The notes beneath the pieces are model-generated. The model did no database searches, was not told the origin of the DNA, and was given only the letters and a program-made list of their open reading frames with translations. A DNA stretch of 64,000 bases, taken from assembly GCA_004212155.1 (NCBI GenBank), contig RXIG01000001.1, positions 1 through 64,000 on the forward strand, in the 5' to 3' direction. A program made the translations under genes and the position numbers. This DNA comes from an archaeon (GTDB taxonomy: Archaea > Methanobacteriota_B > Thermococci > Methanofastidiosales > NM3). Below, one piece after another: positions 29,123 to 37,738 of the stretch; position 1 is the stretch's first letter; each line of letters begins with the position of its first letter.

Positions 29123-29709
29123 CGCCTCACCGCCTCGAACACCTTGTATCCGGCGCTGCGCGCGATGATGGTAACGTTGCCAAAGACGCGCTCCACCTCG
29201 GCGGAGAAGCTCTTTGCCCCCTGCTTCGACCGCACCACCGCATAGAACGCCCCGCCGGCCGCAAGATGCTCATGGCTCTGTTTCACCATGGCGTAGACGA
29301 CGTCCTTACCTGCACGTATGGGGGGATTGGTCACGATGACATCGAACGTCTCGTCGATGGCCTCGAGGATGTCGCTTCGGTGCACCATCACGTCGACATC
29401 GTTCTTACGGGCGTTTTTCTTAGCAATCGCCACGGCCCGCGGATTGATGTCTGAGAGATGCACGCGCGCCCCGGGATGGCGCTTCGCGATTATTATCCCT
29501 ATGGCGCCCCATCCGCATCCAAGGTCAAGCACGCTCTTGTCTTCCATCGGCGGGAGTGCGTCGATGAGGATGGCCGTACCCTTGTCGAGCTTGCCCTTGG
29601 AGAAGACGCCGGCATCGGTGTCGAAGCTGAGCGCGTGGCCGTCGATGGAAAGGTCGACTGATACGATGTCGTGTGCACCCTTGTCGTCCTGGGAGAAGTA
29701 GTGCCCCAT
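29119..29709 (-). CDS. RsmC-like/small-domain SAM methyltransferase
   Basis: VLDLGCGWGAIGIIIAKRHPGARVHLSDINPRAV...VTNPPIRAGK. Confidence 0.85.
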   Translation of the reverse strand: MGHYFSQDDKGAHDIVSVDLSIDGHALSFDTDAGVFSKGKLDKGTAILIDALPPMEDKSVLDLGCGWGAIGIIIAKRHPGARVHLSDINPRAVAIAKKNARKNDVDVMVHRSDILEAIDETFDVIVTNPPIRAGKDVVYAMVKQSHEHLAAGGAFYAVVRSKQGAKSFSAEVERVFGNVTIIARSAGYKVFEAVRR

Positions 29710-29793
29710 GCTCCTTTTTTAGAATAGAAAGCTTTTTAAACGTTGGGACATTGACCTAATAAGAATCGTTTATATACTTATCAGGTGTTAACA

Positions 29794-30168
29794 ATGGGTT
29801 TTTGGCAAGGTAGGTCAAAGCGGAAGAACACTGGTGGCCGTCTCAAGACAGCGAGAACCAAGAAAAAGCGAGAGATGGGCAGTGAGTTCATCGAACCCCG
29901 CGTGGGTGACTACAGGAAGAAAGTGACACGTGGCTTCGGCGGACATAGGAAGCTCAAGATCAAGAGCGCCGAGTTCGTTAACGTGGTCACGCCCGACGGA
30001 GCCAAGCGCGTCGCCATCAGCGGCGTGGTGGAGAATCCGGCAAACATCCACTACGTGCGACGAAATGTTCTCACGAAGGGCGCCATCATCGACACCGAGG
30101 TGGGCAAGGCGCGCATCACGTCGCGTCCTGGCCAGCACGGTGTGCTCAACGCAGTGCTCATCGAGTGA
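29794..30168 (+). CDS. rps8e: 30S ribosomal protein S8e
   Basis: GFWQGRSKRKNTGGRLKTARTKKKREMGSEF...TRGFGGHRKLK...RPGQHGVLNAVLIE. Confidence 0.96.
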   Translation: MGFWQGRSKRKNTGGRLKTARTKKKREMGSEFIEPRVGDYRKKVTRGFGGHRKLKIKSAEFVNVVTPDGAKRVAISGVVENPANIHYVRRNVLTKGAIIDTEVGKARITSRPGQHGVLNAVLIE

Positions 30169-31075
30169 GCACTACGATTTCTTTTCTTCTATTCTTTATA
30201 TATTTCATATTTCGCAGTTGTACGAGCAGTACCCCTACGAACACGCACGCTATCCCCGCGGCCTTGAGCGCGTCTATCGCCTCGCCAAGAAAGATGACCG
30301 AGAGGAACGCTATTTGTATGAGCATCGTGTTTTGCAGGATGCACTGCTCATAGGCGCGTATGGACTGGAGCGCATGGTTCCACAGGTAGAACGCGAGTGC
30401 CGTGTTCACGAAGGCGAGCCAAGCGATGATCACCACCCCCTCGCGGTTTGGCGTTTGCATGTTCCCCGTGGCGCCTGTCGCTGCAAGGAGCATGAGCGAG
30501 GCAATCATCATGGGATAGCCGGTAAACGAGTAGATGTTCTCCCTATATCCCCTGAGCACGCGTCTTGAGAGCACCATGTACGTTGCCCAACCGATGCCGG
30601 AGACAATCGTTATCGCTATGCCTCGTGCATCGTTCATGGCGAGGCCCGCGTCGTTGAAGAAGAGACGGATGCCAATGAGCGTTATCGCTATGCCAACACC
30701 CTGCATCTTCGTCGGACGCTCATCAAGGAATGCGATGCCAAGCATGAGCACGAGCAGGGGATTGAAGTTGAGGATGAACGAGACGGTCACCGCAGGCAGG
30801 AAGTAGAGGCCAAAGACCTGCAACCCCTGCGCTACGGCATAGCCTGTGATGCCAAGCACGGCCAGCACGAGCAGCTTTTTTCGCCCAATTCTTCCCAGGC
30901 CATGCGCCCGGGCGGCAAGGGCGCACAAGACGACGGATGCCAACACGTAGCGGTATGTCACGAGGGCGAGCGGGTTGAGGTCCCGCAATCCCCACTTGAC
31001 CAGGATGAATGAGGATGACCACAAAAACGTCACGACCATCGACACGGCGATCGCCCGCACCCTCGCATCTCGCAT
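30158..31075 (-). CDS. EamA/DMT-family transporter
   Basis: 10-TM-like pattern, duplicated EamA domains. Confidence 0.88.
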   Translation of the reverse strand: MRDARVRAIAVSMVVTFLWSSSFILVKWGLRDLNPLALVTYRYVLASVVLCALAARAHGLGRIGRKKLLVLAVLGITGYAVAQGLQVFGLYFLPAVTVSFILNFNPLLVLMLGIAFLDERPTKMQGVGIAITLIGIRLFFNDAGLAMNDARGIAITIVSGIGWATYMVLSRRVLRGYRENIYSFTGYPMMIASLMLLAATGATGNMQTPNREGVVIIAWLAFVNTALAFYLWNHALQSIRAYEQCILQNTMLIQIAFLSVIFLGEAIDALKAAGIACVFVGVLLVQLRNMKYIKNRRKEIVVLTR

Positions 31076-31244
31076 GTCTTACGTTCTGCCTCGCTGCATT
31101 TAAATCCTTTTTACATCGACAGGGTTAACACATAAATGCAATATCGAACATATAGCACTGGTCTTCTTTCCCCGATTGTTATACTCCTTTCCTTACCTAT
31201 TCTCTATATGCGTCTTTGTCTTATTCTCTTTGGTGTACGTGTAT

Positions 31245-31538
31245 CGAACGAGCCAGGACGGACCGCACACGAGCAAGCACTTGTTCCTTGGCAGGAAGCT
31301 GGTGGAGAGCCACGAGCGCTATCAGGGACGGCGCGTAGCTGGTGGCCTGTTCATGGCAGGGGGCGGCAGCGTTGTCAACGCGGACGTGAACGCCGCATAT
31401 AACATAGTCAGAAAAGCATTCCCCAATGTGCTCGCGGAGGGGATAGAGGATGCCGGCGTGCATCCGGTACGTATGTCGCTAGGCATTGCGTGCGAATGCA
31501 CATGGAGATATAGGGCTTTTTGTGCAACGTTACGTTGA
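31245..31538 (+). pseudogene. degraded IS200/IS605-family TnpB (OrfB) C-terminal fragment
   Basis: TSKHLFLGRKLVESHERYQGRRVAGGLFMAGGGSVVNADVNAAYNIVRKAFPNVLAEGIEDAGVHPVRM resembles the TnpB C-terminus; no N-terminal or catalytic remainder upstream. Confidence 0.82.
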
Positions 31539-32387
31539 AAGAATGATGACGCCGCAAACCAGGGCCGCGATGCCGGCCTTTTGATTGGTCGCCATACGCT
31601 CTCCGAGGAATCGCTGCGACAGCACCACCGTCACCATCGGGAACGCTGCGCAGATCGGCGCGACGATGGAGGAGTAGTGCGCATAGACGCCGCAGCTGAA
31701 CGCAAGGTATGCGATGACCTCGAGCACGCCCACCAGCAAAATCGATGTTACGCTGCTGCGGGGAAATGACAGGGAACGCTTGCCAATGGGCGCATACGCA
31801 AGGAGCGTGAGCGTTCCGAAGGCCTTCACGCACACGACGGGAAGGAACCATCCCATTCTCCCTGTGAGAGCATCAAGCGAACTGTAGAAGATGCCTGCAA
31901 TGACGACCGTCGAAACGGCGTAATGCACACCGCGCGCAAGCCTCCGCGTCGATGAGAGGTCGGAGAGTCGAAATGAGGTGGCAATCGCCCCAGCAACAGC
32001 GAGGCAGACCCCTGCAGCCTGCACCGTCGTGAGTGATTGGCCAAAGACTAGGATACTTATCAGGAGCGTGACAATGACCCAACATGCCGAGATAGGGGTG
32101 ATGACAGAGGTCTCTCCCACTTCGAGCCCACGGTAGAACATCAGATACGCAAGGATGCCAAGCACGCCGACACCGCCGGCCTTGAGGAGAGAGACTGGGG
32201 TGACCGTCATGTCGCCCACCATCACGATATATGCCGATATGCACAGGACCATGCTGATCACATGGCTCCAAAGGAGGGTATTGAACGTGCCCTCCCTCCG
32301 GATCGCCTGTGTGGCGATGAAGTCGGCGGTACCCCAACTCACCATGGCCATGAGACCGAACATGATCCCTAGCGACATCCGTGTCAC
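31530..32387 (-). CDS. EamA/DMT-family transporter
   Basis: 10-TM-like pattern, duplicated EamA domains. Confidence 0.87.
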   Translation of the reverse strand: MTRMSLGIMFGLMAMVSWGTADFIATQAIRREGTFNTLLWSHVISMVLCISAYIVMVGDMTVTPVSLLKAGGVGVLGILAYLMFYRGLEVGETSVITPISACWVIVTLLISILVFGQSLTTVQAAGVCLAVAGAIATSFRLSDLSSTRRLARGVHYAVSTVVIAGIFYSSLDALTGRMGWFLPVVCVKAFGTLTLLAYAPIGKRSLSFPRSSVTSILLVGVLEVIAYLAFSCGVYAHYSSIVAPICAAFPMVTVVLSQRFLGERMATNQKAGIAALVCGVIILST

Positions 32388-32456
32388 CTCCTTCCATCAG
32401 TTTATCCCCCATTATAATGGCTTCAAGCGCTGGCTGGGCACGTCCCCCATACATGG

Positions 32457-32651
32457 TCATTTTTTCCCATATGGGATGGTCTCTATCGTTCGTCGTGAGG
32501 CGGAAGTGTCGTATTTTCTTACCAAGACTCCCCTTCCACAGTAGGGGCAGATGTGCTGTTCGTAGACCTCGCCTTTGCTCCCATGGTATGACCTATGGGG
32601 CACCATCTGCACGAGACATAGTTCACAGTAGGGAATGTAGCTTTCAAACAT
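32457..32651 (-). CDS. small zinc-finger-like protein
   Basis: 64 aa with CELC...CPYC pairs. Confidence 0.5.
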   Translation of the reverse strand: MFESYIPYCELCLVQMVPHRSYHGSKGEVYEQHICPYCGRGVLVRKYDTSASRRTIETIPYGKK

Positions 32652-32681
32652 CTATTTCACCTCCACGCATGAAGGTCTGGG

Positions 32682-33086
32682 TCAGCGAAGGTCAACATGC
32701 CTTCGTTCCCTTTTTGGGACGGAAAGAGTGGCGATGCCATTGTTGAACGTGGCTTTAACGTGTTCGCCGGCGGCTGGTTCGTCAAGGTGGATGGTACAGG
32801 CATATCCCTTCCTTTTCTCGTCCAATGCGCCCGGCGCGGCAGCGGTCACTTCGATGTCGTCCCCTCGGACACGTATCGATACGTCGTCCTTACCTACGCC
32901 AGGAAGTTCGATCATGATGCAGTACTGGTCTCCCTCGTCGAGCACGTCATAGACAGGCGTCTCATAGCGCTCCTCGGGCACAAGCGGCCGCCTTCGCATC
33001 CTGCGCTCACCATAACGGTCCTGGAAGTACCGATCGAGCTCCTCTTCCATCTTCCTGAACTCTTCCCATGGGTCGTCCCACAGCAT
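32682..33086 (-). CDS. Hsp20/alpha-crystallin family small heat shock protein
   Basis: alpha-crystallin core MIELPGVGKDDVSIRVRGDDIEV; ATFNNGIATLSVPK; SD gaggtg before ATG at 33086. Confidence 0.92.
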   Translation of the reverse strand: MLWDDPWEEFRKMEEELDRYFQDRYGERRMRRRPLVPEERYETPVYDVLDEGDQYCIMIELPGVGKDDVSIRVRGDDIEVTAAAPGALDEKRKGYACTIHLDEPAAGEHVKATFNNGIATLSVPKRERRHVDLR

Positions 33087-33115
33087 GGCTTTCACCTCGC
33101 TTTATGGGTTATTAT

Positions 33116-33138
33116 CCTTACTTATAGTTAAGTTAAGG
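33116..33138. promoter_or_regulatory. imperfect inverted repeat between TATA-like element and hsp20 start
   Basis: CCTTACTTA-TAGT-TAAGTTAAGG; arms match with one 1-nt bulge; TATA-like aaatataaatac just upstream on the minus strand. Confidence 0.45.
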
Positions 33139-33276
33139 AAGTATTTATATTTTTTGCCTTCCCTCATCACCGATCCGTTGATGATATCTCCCTGAAGTGT
33201 GTGCATGCACATATTAAACGCCATTTCGGAATCTTTATATTGCATCCAGACGATACTCTATCGGTGATTCACGATC

Positions 33277-33957
33277 ATGCATCCTATCATTGAGAACGCT
33301 CGAAAGGAGGGACGTCAGCTCCTCGAGTCAGAGGCAAAGGACCTCTTGTCGGAGTACGGGGTGTCGATCCCCCCTTACCGACTTGCAACGTCCGAGAACG
33401 AGGCCGCCTCCTATGCCCATGAGCTGGGATATCCCGTGGCGATGAAGATCGCATCGCCCGACATCCTTCACAAGACGGATGCAGGCGGAGTGAGGCTCAA
33501 CATCAAGAATGCGGCCGAGGCGCGCTCGGCGTTTTGCGGCCTTTACGACAGCGCTCATGACTACGATCCCGATGCGCGCGTTTCGGGAGTTCTTGTCACG
33601 CCGATGGTCCCACAAGGGGTGGAGGTCATCGTCGGCATGACGCGCGATCCCCAGTTCGGCCCCGTGGTCATGTTCGGCCTTGGGGGCATATTCGTGGAGA
33701 TATTCAAGGATGTCTCTTTTCGCGTGACCCCCTTTGAAAGGGAAGAGGCACGCTCGATGATCGAGGAGATCAAGGCCTACCCGATACTGAAGGGCGTGCG
33801 CGGCGAGAAATCAAAGGACATAGGGGCGATCAGCGAGCTCATCATGAAGGTCGCATCGTTTTCCGACGCATTCGACGAGGTGAGGGAGCTTGACCTCAAT
33901 CCCGTATTCGTCTACGAGGCCGGCGTGGCCGTGGTCGATGCCCGGATAGTCATATAG
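33277..33957 (+). CDS. ADP-forming acetyl-CoA synthetase beta subunit-like ATP-grasp protein
   Basis: ESEAKDLLSEYGVSIPPYRLATS...GYPVAMKIASPDILHKTDAGGVRLN...FGLGGIFVEIFKDVSFRVTP. Confidence 0.9.
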   Translation: MHPIIENARKEGRQLLESEAKDLLSEYGVSIPPYRLATSENEAASYAHELGYPVAMKIASPDILHKTDAGGVRLNIKNAAEARSAFCGLYDSAHDYDPDARVSGVLVTPMVPQGVEVIVGMTRDPQFGPVVMFGLGGIFVEIFKDVSFRVTPFEREEARSMIEEIKAYPILKGVRGEKSKDIGAISELIMKVASFSDAFDEVRELDLNPVFVYEAGVAVVDARIVI

Positions 33958-33966
33958 CGACTGCAC

Positions 33967-34281
33967 TCACTTTTCCCTAAGGAAGTGCCACGTCATGATG
34001 CGGTAGTCATCCTCGCCCTTGATGTTGGTGGCTATCGCAATCTTGACATGGTCTGGCGATTCTGTATAGGCGCTTGCGAACTTGCCGATCTCGTGCCCTT
34101 CGAGATAGATCGATCCGTCCTCTCCGAATTCCTTCAGGATGGTGTGCCCGTCCTTGGTCGTAATCTCTATGCGCGGCTGGGCCGAGAGCATGAACTTGAG
34201 CACCTCGTCCATCTGGTCTTTTTCAAGCTGAAATCCAATGTTGTTGATCTTGTCGTACTGTTTTCGTGACATCTCCTTCAT
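33967..34281 (-). CDS. hypothetical protein
   Basis: 104 aa ORF with plausible composition. Confidence 0.5.
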   Translation of the reverse strand: MKEMSRKQYDKINNIGFQLEKDQMDEVLKFMLSAQPRIEITTKDGHTILKEFGEDGSIYLEGHEIGKFASAYTESPDHVKIAIATNIKGEDDYRIMTWHFLREK

Positions 34282-34496
34282 ACGGAGTCACTCGGTTTGG
34301 TAATATTTAAACTTCATGTTGTCGGAACGGTGTGCTTCGCGCGCATGTGACCTGCCCTATACAATCGCATGCCAAAATCAGTTTTTTTTTAAATAAATTG
34401 ATTATAAAGCCATATTCTTCCTTTTTCATTGAAAAGATTTTTATTGTGCGCCATTAATATATAGTAATACATCTCAAAGCATATGGGAGGATTTAT

Positions 34497-35876
34497 ATGA
34501 GATTGGATTTAGTAGTAAAAAACGGAAAAGTGGTCACAGAATCGGATACGTTCACTGCTGACATAGGGATCAAGGGCAAGAAGATAGTGAAGATAGCACA
34601 GGAGATAGATGACGACGCAGAGGAGACGATCGATGCCAAGGGCAAGTACGTTATGCCTGGCGTCATTGACGCCCATACGCACCTTCACATGCCATTCATG
34701 GGCTCGCACTCTGTCGACAACTACAAGACAGGCACCATCGCGGCGGCATGCGGCGGCGTTACATCGGTCATTGACTACGATGTGCAACAGGAAGGCGAGA
34801 CTCTCCATGAAGCCGTTGAGCGCAAGAAAAAGACCGCGTTCGACCAGGGTGTCGCCATCGACTTCTCGCTTCACCCCGGAGTCACGCAATGGGGACAGGA
34901 GACCATCGATGAGATCCCCGACCTTATCAAGAACGGCGTTCCGTCGTTCAAGGTGTTTACCGTCTACGGCGCATGGCAGGTCAAAAACGAAACGCTGCTC
35001 AAGCTGCTCGATGTCACCAAGCGTTACGGCGGGCTCGTGAACGTCCATGCTGAAAACGACGATATCATACAGATGCTCAACAAGAAGTTCGAGGAGGAAG
35101 GCACCCTCGATCCGCTGCACCATGCGCTCTCCCACCCGCCCGAGGCGGAAAAGGAGGCCGTAGAGCGGCTCATCAATCTGACAAACTACATGGACTCGCG
35201 GCTATACATCGTACACCTCTCGTCGAAGATGGGCCTCGAGGCGATCAAGCACGCCCAGACACAGGGCACAAACATCATGTGCGAGACATGCCCGCAATAC
35301 CTGTTCCTCTCGACAGACAACTTCAAGGAACCAAACTTCGAGGGAGCGAAGTACGTTATGTCACCGCCACCACGCGAAAAGGAGGACCAGGAAGCCTTGT
35401 GGACCGGGCTCAAGTTCGGATTCGTCAAGACTATCGCCACCGACCACTGCCCCTTCAACTTCAACAAGGAAAAGCAAAACGGCAAGGACGACTACAAGAA
35501 GATACCCAACGGTGCGCCGGGCATCGAGACTTCGCTGATGCTGATGTACTCGGAAGGTGTCGCAAAGGGCAGGATAACGATCAACGACCTCGTTCGCATC
35601 ATGTGTACCAACCCCGCCAAGATATTTGGCATGCAGGACAAGGGAAGCATAGCCATAGGCAAGGATGCGGATATCGTGGTCTACGACCCCGATGCGAAGT
35701 GGACCATGTCGATCGACAAGCTCCATATGAACGTGGACTACACGCCGTATGAGGGCATGCCCATCACCGGCAAGCCAGAGGTCACCATCTCGAAGGGCCG
35801 CGTCGTCGCACGCGACGGCGAGTTCGTCGGCGACACGAAGTGGGGCGAGTTTGTCAAGCGCCACCTCGACTATTGA
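34497..35876 (+). CDS. dihydropyrimidinase/hydantoinase family amidohydrolase
   Basis: PGVIDAHTHLHMPFMG; PSFKVFTVYGAW carbamylated-Lys region; ATDHCPFN; SD gggagg upstream. Confidence 0.9.
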   Translation: MRLDLVVKNGKVVTESDTFTADIGIKGKKIVKIAQEIDDDAEETIDAKGKYVMPGVIDAHTHLHMPFMGSHSVDNYKTGTIAAACGGVTSVIDYDVQQEGETLHEAVERKKKTAFDQGVAIDFSLHPGVTQWGQETIDEIPDLIKNGVPSFKVFTVYGAWQVKNETLLKLLDVTKRYGGLVNVHAENDDIIQMLNKKFEEEGTLDPLHHALSHPPEAEKEAVERLINLTNYMDSRLYIVHLSSKMGLEAIKHAQTQGTNIMCETCPQYLFLSTDNFKEPNFEGAKYVMSPPPREKEDQEALWTGLKFGFVKTIATDHCPFNFNKEKQNGKDDYKKIPNGAPGIETSLMLMYSEGVAKGRITINDLVRIMCTNPAKIFGMQDKGSIAIGKDADIVVYDPDAKWTMSIDKLHMNVDYTPYEGMPITGKPEVTISKGRVVARDGEFVGDTKWGEFVKRHLDY

Positions 35877-35882
35877 TCACCA

Positions 35883-35920
35883 CCCCTCTTTTTCTTTTCT
35901 TATTTTCCTTGTTCATTTTT
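35883..35920 (+). terminator. T-rich archaeal terminator-like tract after dihydropyrimidinase gene
   Basis: cctctttttcttttcttattttccttgttcattttt just after the stop codon. Confidence 0.45.
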
Positions 35921-36022
35921 GCAAACCATTTTCTTTTCAGTCTAAACTATGCTAATTTTTTAAAAAATAAAAAAATAACCAAATTTTTTTATTTTTTAGC
36001 AAAATAAATTAAAAATTATCAA

Positions 36023-36036
36023 GAAAAGCTTAAATA
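36023..36036 (+). promoter_or_regulatory. BRE/TATA-like promoter upstream of tandem micro-ORFs
   Basis: gaaaagcttaaata in an AT-rich island, about 53 nt before the first micro-ORF ATG. Confidence 0.55.
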
Positions 36037-36088
36037 GACCTCATATCATATAGTGTATCAAGTCATTATCACGATGAGGTGAACAAGA

Positions 36089-36253
36089 ATGAACGCTGTG
36101 AAGAACTTCGGAAACGCCTTTGGCGGATTTGCATTTGTGAGAAAGGCCATTGGGCTGGCCAGTGAAAAGGACGAGAGGGACGAGCTTGGCAACTGCCAGG
36201 AACGCCTCGAGCCTTGCTACTGCGACAGGAACGTATTCAACGTATTGCATTAA
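36089..36253 (+). CDS. 54-aa Cys-containing small peptide (micro-ORF 1)
   Basis: MNAVKNFGNAFGGFAFVRKAIGLASEKDERDELGNCQERLEPCYCDRNVFNVLH; SD GAGGTGA 8 nt upstream; not in the ORF track. Confidence 0.6.
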   Translation: MNAVKNFGNAFGGFAFVRKAIGLASEKDERDELGNCQERLEPCYCDRNVFNVLH

Positions 36254-36267
36254 GGAGGTACAGACAC

Positions 36268-36369
36268 ATGATACACTTTAGAAGGGACACATCACTCTCT
36301 GAGTCGGTCAACAACGACTTTGTCGACTGTTCGTTTTCCGGCCGCGCCACCTTCAACGCGGTCTTCTAG
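36268..36369 (+). CDS. 33-aa small peptide (micro-ORF 2)
   Basis: MIHFRRDTSLSESVNNDFVDCSFSGRATFNAVF; SD GGAGGT directly after the stop of micro-ORF 1; not in the ORF track. Confidence 0.55.
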   Translation: MIHFRRDTSLSESVNNDFVDCSFSGRATFNAVF

Positions 36370-36400
36370 ACCGGACGAAGGATTAACTGTCACCACGCAC

Positions 36401-36417
36401 GGGAGGGGGCCCTCCCC
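36401..36417 (+). other. GC-rich inverted repeat between micro-ORFs and MFS gene
   Basis: gggagggggccctcccc can form a 6-7 bp stem; no T-tract. Confidence 0.5.
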
Positions 36418-36440
36418 TCCCACCATTCCCGCTACATGGT

Positions 36441-37706
36441 GTGTACATGGAAGAACGGAAGGTCACATTTCGCGAAGTGTTGGGGATACCATCCTTCAGG
36501 CTGCTCTGGGTGGGTCAGCTCATATCGAACTTCGGGGACCGATTCAGCTACATGGCCGTCATGGGGCTCATTCTATTCAGGTGGGAAGGCTCTGCGCTCG
36601 ACGCGGGGATGATGTTTGTCATCATGGCCCTTCCCTCGATCTTCATAGGCCCTGTTGCCGGCGTCTTCGTGGACAGGTATGACAAGAAGAAGGTCATGAT
36701 CGTTTCCGACCTTGTGCGGGCAGCCCTCATTGCGCTGCTATCGCAGGCACAGACGCTCATGCAGGTCTATGTTCTCATATTCCTCGTCGCCGTCGTATCT
36801 CGCTTCTTCTACCCTTCGCGCAGCGCTATGATACCCGCCCTCGTGGAGAAACGCCAGCTCATCGTGGCCAACTCGCTATCGCAGTCCACCTATCAGACAT
36901 CAGCCATCCTGGGGTATGCGCTTGGTGGCATGCTCGTTGCGCTCATCGGCCCTGTGGCGGTATTTTACCTTGACAGCGTCTCATTTCTCGTTTCAGCAGT
37001 GCTCATCGCCATGATATCGTACACGGCTGTCACATCCGCCGTTGCCGATATCGGCCTGTCCCCCCTCATGCGCATACGACGCGAGTTCGTCGATGGACTC
37101 GCATACGTATACAACGACAAGCGCATCCTGTTCATCACGACGCTTTTTTCCTCCGTTCTCCTCTTCTTCGGGGGGTTAAACGTCGTATGGCTCATCCTCG
37201 TGCGCGACGTGATGGGCCTCGGTGTTGAAGGCATGGGCATCGTCGAATCCGTGCTCGGCGGCGGCATGCTGGCAGGGACGTTTTTTGTGGGAATCATCGG
37301 CCAGCGCATGGGCATACGCCCGATGCTGCTTGGCGGCACCATCGTATTCTCGCTCGCGTTCTTCGCGATTGCGGCGTTCACTGTGCTCCCGAACGTCATC
37401 ATATGGCTCTTCATAGCCGGCATCTCCAACGAGGTCATCGTGGTGCCATGCATCACGCTGCTACAGGAGATCACGCCCGAGCATATGCTTGGTCGCGTAT
37501 TCAGTGCCTTTGGAACGGCGCTTGAATCAGCAAGCCTTATCTCCATGGGCGTTCTTGGATACCTTGCGAGCACTGTCCCCGTACACTCTTTGCTCTTTGC
37601 CATGTCGGCCTGTATCCTCATGGTCGTCCTTGTTGCCTCGCTTGTCCCCGTCTCGCTCGAACGGGTGCCCCTGGAAGATGCCGCTCCTGCGCCGGCGACG
37701 GGGTAG
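36441..37706 (+). CDS. MFS exporter (EntS/macrolide-efflux-like)
   Basis: FRLLWVGQLISNFGDRFSYMAV...GPVAGVFVDRYDKKKVMI; start GTG 36441 or ATG 36447. Confidence 0.87.
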   Translation: MYMEERKVTFREVLGIPSFRLLWVGQLISNFGDRFSYMAVMGLILFRWEGSALDAGMMFVIMALPSIFIGPVAGVFVDRYDKKKVMIVSDLVRAALIALLSQAQTLMQVYVLIFLVAVVSRFFYPSRSAMIPALVEKRQLIVANSLSQSTYQTSAILGYALGGMLVALIGPVAVFYLDSVSFLVSAVLIAMISYTAVTSAVADIGLSPLMRIRREFVDGLAYVYNDKRILFITTLFSSVLLFFGGLNVVWLILVRDVMGLGVEGMGIVESVLGGGMLAGTFFVGIIGQRMGIRPMLLGGTIVFSLAFFAIAAFTVLPNVIIWLFIAGISNEVIVVPCITLLQEITPEHMLGRVFSAFGTALESASLISMGVLGYLASTVPVHSLLFAMSACILMVVLVASLVPVSLERVPLEDAAPAPATG

Positions 37707-37738
37707 CTTTAATAAGAATTGCTGCTAAGAGGACCTAT

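Noticed and set aside
31136-31244. N-terminal hydrophobic extension of the TnpB-fragment ORF as a membrane protein
   Set aside because: The hydrophobic stretch has no similarity to TnpB and is probably an accidental open frame in AT-rich intergenic sequence.
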